From a virus, in IMG/VR virus record IMGVR_UViG_3300027856_000216, positions 1-25,850 of that record: DNA of 25,850 bases; one strand, 5' to 3'. A program made the position numbers and the translations under genes. Below are positions 7,604-14,979 of the stretch, piece after piece. Positions within the stretch are counted from its first letter, which is position 1, and every line of letters starts with the position of its first letter. Below the pieces are notes generated by a model. That model was not told where the DNA came from. It did not search any database and worked only from the letters and a program-made list of their open reading frames with translations.

Positions 7604-8318
7604 CTAACTTCTCCCATTCCTCGACACCGAGGGTCTGATACTCTAGGTCACCAACGTGAGCGACCTCTTTTGACAAGTCGTGATCGACGAAGACGTCCAC
7701 ACCGATCTCTTTCATCTTCAGAAAGAAGAACACGTCCTCGCCCATCCATTTTTTCCGATCCTCCAACCACCTGAACCCGAACAACGGCTGCAGGTCAGCC
7801 AGCTTTTCCCGGAACGCTCGGAGGTCCATCAGGCACAGGCCAAACCCCAGAGCCTCGACCCGCTCTATGCCCCGAGACTTGTTGGTCGTACGAACTCGAT
7901 CTCCATAGATCTCTTTGATCGCCACGAAGCTGGGCGGCGCCGTGCGCGTCGAGTAGTTCGCTCCCACGATCGGCTGCTTACGACTCAGCAATCGAAGCAG
8001 TGAAGTTTTCGGGAACCGCATGTCCCCGTCGACCCATAGCACGTGCGAGAAGTTCCCGTTCACGGCCTCGGTCATCAGTTGCTCACGCGCCTCATGAATA
8101 TAGGTGCTGGTCACCATCGTGATACCGAACTCGATGTCAACACCCGTCGCCGTGAACGCCATCGTACTGTGGATAGCCAGTTGCGTCAGGTCATACGCGA
8201 AGACCGAATCAACTTTATCGTGACAGGGCAGCGCGATCATAATCCGGAGCTTCGGTATGAACGCTAGATCCTCCCCGGTCGGCTTCGGAACATCCTGTTG
8301 TCGGGATCGTTTAGCCAT
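7587..8318 (-). CDS. GT-A-type glycosyltransferase-like protein
   Basis: I place the start at the ATG at 8318 (243 residues, MAKRSRQQ). The frame extends further upstream only with an Arg-rich, unlikely N-terminus. Residues 24-31 (LRIMIALP) form the first Rossmann-like strand. A region ending in HVLWVDGDMRFP (about 92-103) carries DGD at 97-99, the metal/nucleotide-sugar motif of GT-A folds. Later segments PIVGANYS and GFGLCLMDLRAF fit the acceptor half, and KWMGEDVFFFLKM resembles the conserved ED region. The gene sits between virion genes and overlaps the upstream gene by 55 bases. It may glycosylate a virion protein, the host surface or phage DNA; the substrate cannot be told. Confidence 0.78.
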   Translation of the reverse strand: MAKRSRQQDVPKPTGEDLAFIPKLRIMIALPCHDKVDSVFAYDLTQLAIHSTMAFTATGVDIEFGITMVTSTYIHEAREQLMTEAVNGNFSHVLWVDGDMRFPKTSLLRLLSRKQPIVGANYSTRTAPPSFVAIKEIYGDRVRTTNKSRGIERVEALGFGLCLMDLRAFREKLADLQPLFGFRWLEDRKKWMGEDVFFFLKMKEIGVDVFVDHDLSKEVAHVGDLEYQTLGVEEWEKLDGSDH

Positions 8319-8572
8319 TTGTTCAGCGCCTCGGTATCGTGCATGAGTTCGGGATGCGCTTCCAGAATCACGTTCGGGATACGCGCGACGTGCGCCATCT
8401 CTCCCCATGGAGCGCGCTCGTCAGTGGAATTGAACTGCGCCTTCGTGAGGTCGGTCACGTCGTCGACCACCTGAGACTTCTCTATGTACACGTCCTCGGT
8501 CACTTCATCGAAATGAAACGTCTCCGTGATCTGAGTGACTGGATCGTAATCGCGCTTGGATACTAAGCCCAT
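8264..8572 (-). CDS. Small conserved podovirus-type protein
   Basis: The 102-residue acidic product starts after AGGAACTC. The second half (EMAHVARIPNVILEAHPELM, then LNKWLNDPDNRMFRSRPGRI) has a pattern I associate with small conserved proteins of podoviruses encoded near the capsid gene. The first half carries YDPVTQITETFHFDEVTED, a run of alternating polar strands. No enzymatic motif is present. The gene starts seven bases after the coiled-coil membrane gene and ends inside the glycosyltransferase gene, so it is part of the same transcription unit. A virion-assembly role is inferred from context only. Confidence 0.68.
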   Translation of the reverse strand: MGLVSKRDYDPVTQITETFHFDEVTEDVYIEKSQVVDDVTDLTKAQFNSTDERAPWGEMAHVARIPNVILEAHPELMHDTEALNKWLNDPDNRMFRSRPGRI

Positions 8573-8578
8573 GAGTTC

Positions 8579-9166
8579 CTACCAGGGTGTGGGGATTTTG
8601 AACTCGATGCCCACGCCGGCCCCCAAGCCAGCGCAGAACTGCCCGGTCGTACAAATGCCCGCGATCGCGCCGACGTGCAACGTCGGAGCCCATCGCGAGC
8701 GTGGTTTCGGTCGGGCCTCAAGTACGACCACCAAAGAATCGTAGGCGGTGCGTAGAAAACTGTAGCTCTGAAGTAGCATGGTGGCCGCGTCCTTTTCTTC
8801 AAAGTACGCGACTCGCCACTGATCGCTCTCCACTACCAGATCATCGATTATAGAGTCCCGTTGTGCGACAACAGGACGACAGGTGTCGGGGACAGGAAGC
8901 AGAACCGTGTCCCGCACGACCCGGATGCGCTCGCGGATGAGCGGAGCCCGCGCCGCCGCTTCAGCAGCAATCGAGTCGGCACGTGCCGAAATCGCGGCGG
9001 CCAACACGACTGCCGTGTCGGCGCGTGCCGCTTCGGTCACTGCAAATGCTAATGCGCGTTCGACCCGATCGTTCCACCTTCGGAACTCCGCGTCAACGCA
9101 ATATCCAGAGATCACCACCGCCGCCACTACAGCAGCGATGGCGATCACCCAGTTCTTGATCTTCAC
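8579..9166 (-). CDS. Membrane-anchored coiled-coil protein with glycine-rich C-terminus
   Basis: The 195-residue product uses a GTG start at 9166 preceded by AAGGGGGG. Residues 5-23 (NWVIAIAAVVAAVVISGYC) are a membrane anchor; the Cys lacks a proper lipobox. Residues about 28-155 are Ala/Arg/Asp/Glu-rich and helical (VLAAAISARADSIAAEAAAR, VAQRDSIIDDLVVESDQW), consistent with a long coiled coil. The end (TLHVGAIAGICTTGQFCAG followed by LGAGVGIEFKIPTPW) resembles a short outer-membrane-type beta hairpin. One anchor, a periplasm-spanning coil and a beta tail would suit a spanin-like envelope bridge, but a structural role is equally possible. Confidence 0.66.
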   Translation of the reverse strand: MKIKNWVIAIAAVVAAVVISGYCVDAEFRRWNDRVERALAFAVTEAARADTAVVLAAAISARADSIAAEAAARAPLIRERIRVVRDTVLLPVPDTCRPVVAQRDSIIDDLVVESDQWRVAYFEEKDAATMLLQSYSFLRTAYDSLVVVLEARPKPRSRWAPTLHVGAIAGICTTGQFCAGLGAGVGIEFKIPTPW

Positions 9167-9176
9167 CTGGCCCCCC

Positions 9177-9677
9177 TTAAGGGACCGCTACGGTGAAGGG
9201 TTTCAACGCGGCTATCACTTCAGAGTTGATCTGGTTGAGTGCGAGCAGACCCTCGAAGAAATCAGCCTCGTTCCCGCTGCCAGCCTCCAAGACGGCGTTG
9301 TCCACTTCCGCCGCCGACGTGCCGATTGTCAGGGGGATGAGATTCCCCAACGCGCCCGGAATCAGCGCCTGGCACGTTAGTGTGTCCGTTCCTTCAACAC
9401 CATGGACCCCAGGATTCCGAGTCATGGCCGCAGCGTAGTCCGTGCCTGCGCCCACCGCGCTCTCGCCCTCGTTGGAAAGATTGAGCGCCGCAACGATGTT
9501 GCTGATGATGCCCTGCACGTCCGCGCCGATATGAACATCCCCGTCAGAACTTCCCAACGTATCGTTGAACGTGTAGGTCTTGCCGGCGATAACAAGCGTC
9601 TCGCCGTCCGTGATGTCCGCAGTCGCGTCAATCGTGAAGAACGACTCAGCGCGAACCAAAGCGGTGTCAATCGCCAT
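9177..9677 (-). CDS. Virion structural protein with GKTYTF-type beta domain
   Basis: The 166-residue product starts at a TAATG overlap with GGAGGAATA before the ATG. Residues 19-60 (ATADITDGETLVIAGKTYTF, then SSDGDVHIG) match a small beta domain I know from many phage capsid-decoration and tail proteins, in which GKTYTF is followed by a DG-V-IG strand. It is followed by a helix (ISNIVAALNLS) and a second beta half (DTLTCQALIPGALGNLIPLT). It lies two genes after the major capsid protein, where decoration or minor head proteins are often found. The exact role is not recognisable. Confidence 0.68.
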   Translation of the reverse strand: MAIDTALVRAESFFTIDATADITDGETLVIAGKTYTFNDTLGSSDGDVHIGADVQGIISNIVAALNLSNEGESAVGAGTDYAAAMTRNPGVHGVEGTDTLTCQALIPGALGNLIPLTIGTSAAEVDNAVLEAGSGNEADFFEGLLALNQINSEVIAALKPFTVAVP

Positions 9678-9871
9678 TATTCCTCCGGCTCTTTGGGCTG
9701 GAGCTTCGCGACGAGCTTACCGATCACTGTGATTAGAAGCGCGCTGACTCCGAAACCTACCGCAGCCCACACACCCAACTCACTGAAATCAGCGCCCTGT
9801 AAAAACGCCTGTACACCGGTCAGCGCCGCGACGCCAGCACTTGAAAGAAATCTGAAAATCCATGCCTTCAT
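9677..9871 (-). CDS. Small membrane peptide after the capsid gene
   Basis: The 64-residue product has hydrophobic stretches at about 8-24 and 33-55 (LGVWAAVGFGVSALLITVIG) and a charged tail, KLVAKLQPKEPEE. AGGAGACAAG precedes the ATG. It is the first gene after the major capsid protein and the 32-bp palindrome. The size and two-helix layout are holin-like, but it is far from the other lysis-type genes, so I leave the function open. Confidence 0.6.
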   Translation of the reverse strand: MKAWIFRFLSSAGVAALTGVQAFLQGADFSELGVWAAVGFGVSALLITVIGKLVAKLQPKEPEE

Positions 9872-9891
9872 GTTCTTGTCTCCTGTCGGGA

Positions 9892-9923
9892 GAGAGTGCT
9901 AGGTATATATACCTAGCACTCTC
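9892..9923 (-). terminator. Perfect 32-bp palindrome after the capsid gene
   Basis: The arms GAGAGTGCTAGGTATA and its exact complement meet without any loop, beginning eight bases beyond the capsid stop codon on the minus strand. In RNA this folds to a stem of about 14 bp with a tiny UAUA loop. There is no U-tract, because the next ribosome binding site follows immediately. A partial terminator, attenuator or 3' stabiliser of capsid mRNA is the simplest reading (inference). Confidence 0.6.
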
Positions 9924-9931
9924 ATCCAGGT

Positions 9932-10903
9932 TTACGACGTGGTAAGGTCTGCAGCGATCCCGAGCGACGCTTCCTGCTTGACCTGCAGCGTGTACTCGAC
10001 GATCAGCATCTTCTTGTCCGCGTCACCGGTCTTCGCGAGGTTCACCCGCTTGAACGGCCTCAGGAAGCGAAGCGACACGAAGTTCCAGTCCAGGAACCAC
10101 CCGTCTCTTTCTCTCTGGAACCGGTTGGGGATCACGCGCATCGTGCCAAAGTCCGACACGTATACGTCGGCCGACCCGATGATCGCGGTCGGACGAGGCG
10201 ACACGTTCGACAGATCGAAGTTCCGCGTCGCGATACCTGCGAACCCGGAGACCTTGGTCTTGTTGAACGGCCCCACCATGATCGTGGAGAACTCCGCACC
10301 GGCCGTGTAGCCCGCCTGAATTACGGCCTTCGCGATCGTCTCCGTGAACGCGCGCTGCGTGCCGTCGGTCCGGACAGCAGCAGGCACACCCGACGTGTAG
10401 ACAGGGTTCCCACCACTCGTACCGATGCTCGCGTTCGTTTTGACCCAGGCGCTAAGACTCGCCAACTTCCGATACCCGCCGACCGTGCCGGCACTGCCCG
10501 CCTGTGCCATCAGGCAAGACGTCTCCATGTCACGCTTCAGTTCCTTCGCGTACTTCATGGTCTGCAAAGCCATCTCAGACCTACGCCCAGCCTTGTCAGT
10601 CACTTCGAGAGTGTCGGACAAGACCACAGTCTTCCGTGAGATCTGCGTGTAGTTACCAACACGCGCGGTCGCAGAAGGCGTGGTGAACGAAGCGTCGTCA
10701 CCTTCCAACTGGAAGTTGTCGTCTGCAGCGGCGGCCAGTGAATCGGTCTGCCACTCAGTCAAGGTCTGCTTCGCCTTCGGACCGATGCCTGCACCGCTCA
10801 TAAAAGGCGTTGCCGTCGGACTAATGTCATAGATCATGTCCGACAGATCTTCGCGCAGCCCCTGTGCGTCGTACCTAGTGTACGTTCCTGATACCAGAGC
10901 CAT
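9932..10903 (-). CDS. Major capsid protein, SU10/DUF5309 family
   Basis: The 323-residue product is the shell subunit. The N-terminus MALVSGTYTRYDAQGLREDL followed by SDMIYDISPTATPFMSGAG and then LTEWQTDSLAAAADDNFQLE is the signature I know for the SU10-type major head protein family (HK97-fold). The middle QISRKTVVLSDTLEVTDKAG and the EMALQTMKYAKELKRDMETS helix (spine-helix-like) also fit. The C-terminal half, with VYVSDFGTMRVIPNRFQRER and FLDWNFVSLRFLRPF, is the usual end region. GGAGGACGAA precedes the ATG. The scaffold gene lies 50 bases upstream. High expression is suggested by the strong ribosome binding site and the palindrome after the stop. Confidence 0.92.
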   Translation of the reverse strand: MALVSGTYTRYDAQGLREDLSDMIYDISPTATPFMSGAGIGPKAKQTLTEWQTDSLAAAADDNFQLEGDDASFTTPSATARVGNYTQISRKTVVLSDTLEVTDKAGRRSEMALQTMKYAKELKRDMETSCLMAQAGSAGTVGGYRKLASLSAWVKTNASIGTSGGNPVYTSGVPAAVRTDGTQRAFTETIAKAVIQAGYTAGAEFSTIMVGPFNKTKVSGFAGIATRNFDLSNVSPRPTAIIGSADVYVSDFGTMRVIPNRFQRERDGWFLDWNFVSLRFLRPFKRVNLAKTGDADKKMLIVEYTLQVKQEASLGIAADLTTS

Positions 10904-10953
10904 TTCGTCCTCCGTTGAGTTTGCTGTCGGGAACGAGATGGCGGCTCAACAGC

Positions 10954-12033
10954 CTACTCGTCCCCGTCCATGGCCATGAGCGCATCGGCAGCGTCCTCCA
11001 CTCTGCCGCTCCGAGCCAAACGTTGACGGTTGCGTGCATACTGCGACTTCGACTTCTTGCCCTTGCGGGACTTCCGAGTCGGAGTCGTAGTGCCGGGCTT
11101 GAGAACTCGCGCCTTGACCTTCTTGCGCTTGATCTCGTCTTTCCCCGTGGTCTGAGACTCATCCCACATCCTGGCCTTGTCGGCCATGAGGATGAAACGG
11201 TGATCGTAGATTGTATCGACGTCCTGCTGCGATGCACCGTAGGTGGTCGTCAGGTAGTCCCGGACCTCTGCCAGGCGTTCCTTCGCCACCTTCTTGTCTT
11301 TGAACGCGGGGATAGCTTCGGTGAGCTTAGTCCACTCGTCGGACATACGCGCCTGAAGCTGCCTGTCGAGGTCGACCTGATCCTCCTGGGCCAACTTCGC
11401 CTGCGCCTCGTGTACCTGCCGCAACTTATCTTGCTTGAACTGGTACGCTGCGTACTCGTTGGAAAACTTCGCTGGGTCTTCCTTGCGAAGTTTTTCCCAG
11501 TCCGGTGGACTGCCTTCCTCTGCCAGCGCTTTCTCCAAGATTGAAAGCTGCTGCCCAAGCTGTTCACGCACCTGACGCGTCTCACCCAGTTCCGCCGCAT
11601 ACGTCTTTCGTTCCTCGGCGACCTGCTGCGTCTTTCGCGTATAGTCTTCCTGACGCTGGTAACCATGGAGAGCTTCCTCCAAAGTGACCTCGACGTCTTC
11701 GCCAGAGACCTTCACGACAAAAACGTCTACTTCTTCCGCGTCCTCAGACTCGTCCTCTTCAGACTCGTCCTCTACGACTTCCTCTTCTTCGTCCTCTTCT
11801 TGCAAGGCATCGTCGTCTTGGTCCTCGTCCTCAGAGCCGTCGGAGTCTTGGGATTCCGACGTCGACTCGTCCCCAGCCTGTTCCTCGTCGTCCGCAAACT
11901 CCGGATCTGAGCCAAGCATGTCGAACAAGTTCTTTGTGACCTGAGCGTCTCCACCTTCAGAGTCTTGACCGCGTTCCCACGGCATCAGATGCTCTTCACC
12001 CAGAGACTGGTCAGGTTGGTTTCCGTTACTCAT
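10954..12033 (-). CDS. Scaffolding protein
   Basis: The product is 359 residues. Residues 40-105 are extremely acidic (long runs of D, E and S). Then comes a short folded segment (VFVVKVSGEDVEVTLEEALH) followed by a long charged coiled coil (VAEERKTYAAELGETRQVRE, LRQVHEAQAKLAQEDQV). The C-terminus is strongly basic (KKVKARVLKPGTTTPTRKSR onwards), the type of tail used by scaffolds to bind coat protein. AAGGGATAC precedes the ATG. Its place between portal and capsid genes is the classical scaffold position. No protease motif is seen, so the scaffold is probably released rather than self-cleaved (inference). Confidence 0.88.
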   Translation of the reverse strand: MSNGNQPDQSLGEEHLMPWERGQDSEGGDAQVTKNLFDMLGSDPEFADDEEQAGDESTSESQDSDGSEDEDQDDDALQEEDEEEEVVEDESEEDESEDAEEVDVFVVKVSGEDVEVTLEEALHGYQRQEDYTRKTQQVAEERKTYAAELGETRQVREQLGQQLSILEKALAEEGSPPDWEKLRKEDPAKFSNEYAAYQFKQDKLRQVHEAQAKLAQEDQVDLDRQLQARMSDEWTKLTEAIPAFKDKKVAKERLAEVRDYLTTTYGASQQDVDTIYDHRFILMADKARMWDESQTTGKDEIKRKKVKARVLKPGTTTPTRKSRKGKKSKSQYARNRQRLARSGRVEDAADALMAMDGDE

Positions 12034-12066
12034 AATGTATCCCTTTGGTGAGCCGAAAAAGTCTGT

Positions 12067-12087
12067 GCAGGGTCTAGCTTACCCTGC
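12067..12087 (-). terminator. Hairpin with the upstream gene's stop codon in its loop
   Basis: The arms GCAGGGT and ACCCTGC are perfect 7-bp complements around a 7-base loop. The TAG stop of the 88-residue head gene lies in that loop. On the minus strand a TTTTT run follows eight bases after the stem. It is a weak terminator- or attenuator-like hairpin 34 bases before the scaffold start and may set the ratio of portal-side to scaffold/capsid transcripts. Confidence 0.45.
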
Positions 12088-12340
12088 TTGCAGCTACTTC
12101 CCCGTCGGCCATGATACTCCGCAGTGAGTCCTCAACCGCGCCAAGCGCAAGCGTCTTCGCCCACATAGCTTCTCGTACCTGGGGCGTTTTCGCGTGCAAC
12201 CACTCGTCATAGAAGCTCTGGCCGGCCAACTCCACAGCCTCTTTGAAGATCTCGTCGCCCAGTATAGCGTGAGCGCGCGCTCCACGTCGGATCGCTTCAT
12301 CATCAGTGTACGTTTCGGGCTCGTACTGTCTACTGGGCAT
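12074..12340 (-). CDS. Small head protein between portal and scaffold
   Basis: I prefer the ATG at 12340 (88 residues, MPSRQYEPETY), five bases after GGAGG, to the GTG two codons upstream. The product is helical and charged (DEAIRRGARAHAILGDEIFK, AVELAGQSFYDEWLHAKTPQ, LALGAVEDSLRSIM). Small helical proteins in this slot, next to a P22-type portal and SU10-type capsid, are common, but I do not know a biochemical function. It overlaps the portal stop by 11 bases and is followed by the hairpin before the scaffold gene. Confidence 0.68.
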   Translation of the reverse strand: MPSRQYEPETYTDDEAIRRGARAHAILGDEIFKEAVELAGQSFYDEWLHAKTPQVREAMWAKTLALGAVEDSLRSIMADGEVAASRVS

Positions 12341-14558
12341 TCCCACCTCCGCTCATCGCCTGCAACTGTTTCAGATCGGCGTCCATCACCATTCGATCGC
12401 GCTCGATCTTGTTCTTGATCTGCCGGTCGTCGATCTCGATCGCGTACTTGGCCTCGATCTCATGCTCCTTGAGCGCCATCTCGCGAGCGACCTTGTCCCT
12501 CTGCCGATCGTCTTCGAGATACGCTTTCTGCGTTTCCAACTGAAGCTTGGCCTGATCGTTCGCGGCCTCGGCCTGCGCCTTCTGACCCTCGATCTGTATC
12601 AGCATCTGTGCCGGGTCCGGAGGCGGCGGCTGCTGCGCCTGTGCCTGTTGCATCTGCTGCTCCTGCTGCTCGGTCCACGGCTTCCAGAACTCGGCAGCGT
12701 TGCGCCAGCCGGCAAGCTCGACCATTCGCGCCAGTGTCGCGCGAAGCTCCACGTTGGACACGATCGGCGAACCCATCTGCAGCAGTTCCTGCTGCTTCCC
12801 AGCGACCATCCCGAGCAGAGCTATCTTTTCCTCGATCAGCCCGGTACCGAGAGCGACGTTGATGCGGACGTCCATGTTCGCGTTCCAGGACCGAGGATCG
12901 ACCTCGACAAATTCGTCACGCAACCGAATCATGCGCGACTGATCCTGGTTCTCGATGACCAACTCCAACAGACCCTGGAACAGTCGCTTGACTCCGGTCT
13001 CCGCGAACACGCGCGCAATCATCTCGATGCGCTGCTGTGCGGCCGTGACCGTAGCGGACACAGCGGCCTTGGTCGTCGACTGCAGCACGTCCGGGTCCAG
13101 CCCCTGTGACGCCTTGGACTGCCCGGACCGGCCTTCCTTGATCTCGTCGTAGTACGCGAGCACAGGCAACGTGTCCGGTCCGACGAACCCGTGCTTGACC
13201 TCCCGGATCATGCCCGGCTGGCGAACACGAATCAGCCCGCCCAGTTCCGGATTGAGTAGGTCCTGCATGTTGACCGCGTTCGCTACGACCTCCTGCTGCG
13301 GATCGATCGCAAGCCCAAGCGAGTCCAGCATTCCGCGCTGAATCTGCGACTTAACCTTCTGCACGTCCTTGAGCAGGTCCCAGAACCCCATCCCCATGAT
13401 GGTATGTGGCTCGGGGTCCGGAGTGATGACCGCGAACGGCCGGCTCGATACGATCGTGCCCAACTTCTCGCCGTTCTCGTCCGGTATGATCTTGAAGTGC
13501 GGACCGATGCAATCGAACCTTCGAAGCTCCGCGATCCCGTCGTCGTCGCCATCGAAATACACGTATGCCTCCGCGTACACGACCGGTAGGAGGGACTCCG
13601 GTAGCTCCCCACCGATCAGCGCGCGCTCTCCGGTCCCCGCACGAATGTCACCGACCCAGAAGTGCTCTTCCTCAACATGTCGCGCGGACTTGAGGTCGTC
13701 GGACATCGTGGAAGACGATGTCCTGCTCTGTTGGATCGATTCATCGATCAGTTCCTGTGGAACGCCCATCTCCAGAAGCTCTTCCTGTGGAACGTCCCGA
13801 ACGTGCGCGACCATGGCCGCGTCGTCTATCGACCTGGCGTCCGGCGAGTAGATGAACTCTTCCGGTGGAATGGTCTCGATCTTGGCGTCGCCTTTGTCGC
13901 TCTTGTGTGTGACCGTCACGTTGTATACGGTCGTCGGCGGCGCCTCGGGCATCGCGGGCGGTACCTGCTCCGTGGACGTTATCTTGACGTCGACTTCCTG
14001 GTCCTGGAGCAGCACCATGACCTGGTTCTCGGTCAGGTCGGTGTGCTTGGTCTCTTCCTTGCGCGTCAGTTCGTTCCACCACCACTTCACGATTCCGATC
14101 CGACGCACGAGCGCGTCCTTGAACCAGGAATGGAAGACCAGGAACCCCGGATTGTCTTCGTGAACGATGTACTGCACGTAGTCCGTGGCCTGGGCGGCGC
14201 CCGCCGCGTCCGACTCTCTTTCAGGTCGATACTCGACCGCGCGCTCGCTCCCAACGAAGATGCGGAGCAGCGACGGCATGACCTGAAGCACAGCGTCGCG
14301 CAGATCGGTCGACACGACCTTCGATCGACCGTCTTCCTCGTTCCCGAACTCCCGCCCAAAATAGTAGTCGGTCGCGTCGACCTGATCGGGTTCAATGTTC
14401 TCTTCACGGTACGACATGGCCTCTTCGAGCATGCGTTGCACGATCGATTGGGCGTCGGTCTCGATGTCGTCGTCGGACGCAGTCGCCGGAAAGTCCTGGT
14501 CTAACTCGAACTCAAAAAGCTCCGCGCCCTGCAGATCGGGATCTCTGCGGTCAACCAT
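12330..14558 (-). CDS. Portal protein, P22 gp1-like
   Basis: The 742-residue product is close to the 725 residues of P22 gp1. The N-terminal part (IVQRMLEEAMSYREENIEPD, VSTDLRDAVLQVMPSLLRIF and VGSERAVEYRP) and the following YIVHEDNPGFLVFHSWFKDA are typical of the P22 portal family. The core contains SRPFAVITPDPEPHTIMGMG and the wing/stem helices. From about residue 620 the protein is Gln-rich and helical (EQQEQQMQQAQAQQPPPPDP, then alternating K/E/Q helices to the end), as expected for a long barrel. It docks terminase during packaging and later the adaptor. GAGGTG precedes the ATG, which overlaps the GNAT gene by eight bases. Confidence 0.92.
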   Translation of the reverse strand: MVDRRDPDLQGAELFEFELDQDFPATASDDDIETDAQSIVQRMLEEAMSYREENIEPDQVDATDYYFGREFGNEEDGRSKVVSTDLRDAVLQVMPSLLRIFVGSERAVEYRPERESDAAGAAQATDYVQYIVHEDNPGFLVFHSWFKDALVRRIGIVKWWWNELTRKEETKHTDLTENQVMVLLQDQEVDVKITSTEQVPPAMPEAPPTTVYNVTVTHKSDKGDAKIETIPPEEFIYSPDARSIDDAAMVAHVRDVPQEELLEMGVPQELIDESIQQSRTSSSTMSDDLKSARHVEEEHFWVGDIRAGTGERALIGGELPESLLPVVYAEAYVYFDGDDDGIAELRRFDCIGPHFKIIPDENGEKLGTIVSSRPFAVITPDPEPHTIMGMGFWDLLKDVQKVKSQIQRGMLDSLGLAIDPQQEVVANAVNMQDLLNPELGGLIRVRQPGMIREVKHGFVGPDTLPVLAYYDEIKEGRSGQSKASQGLDPDVLQSTTKAAVSATVTAAQQRIEMIARVFAETGVKRLFQGLLELVIENQDQSRMIRLRDEFVEVDPRSWNANMDVRINVALGTGLIEEKIALLGMVAGKQQELLQMGSPIVSNVELRATLARMVELAGWRNAAEFWKPWTEQQEQQMQQAQAQQPPPPDPAQMLIQIEGQKAQAEAANDQAKLQLETQKAYLEDDRQRDKVAREMALKEHEIEAKYAIEIDDRQIKNKIERDRMVMDADLKQLQAMSGGGNAQ

Positions 14559-14979
14559 GTTTCACCTCTAGTTTTTTCTCGAACCACAAGTACTCTGGAT
14601 GCGCCCCTGCTGGGCGGTACAACTCAAATCCTTCACGAAGAAAGCTCTTGGCCGACGCAATGTTGTCGGTCCACGTATACGAAATCACTCGTTCATGCCC
14701 TAGCCGACGGGCCTCTCTCACACACGTTCGCACCAACCGCCGGCCAAGACCACGTCCCCGACCCGACTGCAGCAGCCCGATATATGAAACGAACACGGCG
14801 TCCCAGTCGTGCTCACTTCGCCCGAGCATCGCGAACCCAACGACCCCGTCACCATGCCACACCAACCAGGCGCCGAACTCGTAGTAATGCGGCACCAGGC
14901 TGTTCGCGTCGAACAGCAAATGGTGGATGCTCGTCGCGTACACGAGATCGTCGTGGGTCTGGCACCGACGAATCTTCAT
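14551..14979 (-). CDS. GNAT-family N-acetyltransferase
   Basis: I choose the ATG at 14979 (142 residues, MKIRRCQTHDDL), which overlaps the large terminase stop as ATGA and begins exactly at the usual first GNAT strand. An upstream ATG at 15018 with GGGGAA would add 13 residues. Motif A is clear: a strand VFVSYIGLL and the acetyl-CoA loop R74-x-x-G77-x-G79 in SGRGRGLGRRLV. It is followed by motif B (SAKSFLREGFELYRPAG). GNAT enzymes transfer acetyl groups to amines of small molecules or proteins; the acceptor here is unknown. An acetyltransferase inserted between terminase and portal genes is an accessory ('moron') gene, possibly modifying a virion or host protein. Confidence 0.85.
   Translation of the reverse strand: MKIRRCQTHDDLVYATSIHHLLFDANSLVPHYYEFGAWLVWHGDGVVGFAMLGRSEHDWDAVFVSYIGLLQSGRGRGLGRRLVRTCVREARRLGHERVISYTWTDNIASAKSFLREGFELYRPAGAHPEYLWFEKKLEVKHG

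Noticed and set aside
12306-14504. Two long plus-strand frames (12306-13109 and 13662-14504)
   Set aside because: Both are antisense to the portal gene and show only Leu/Arg/His-rich noise.
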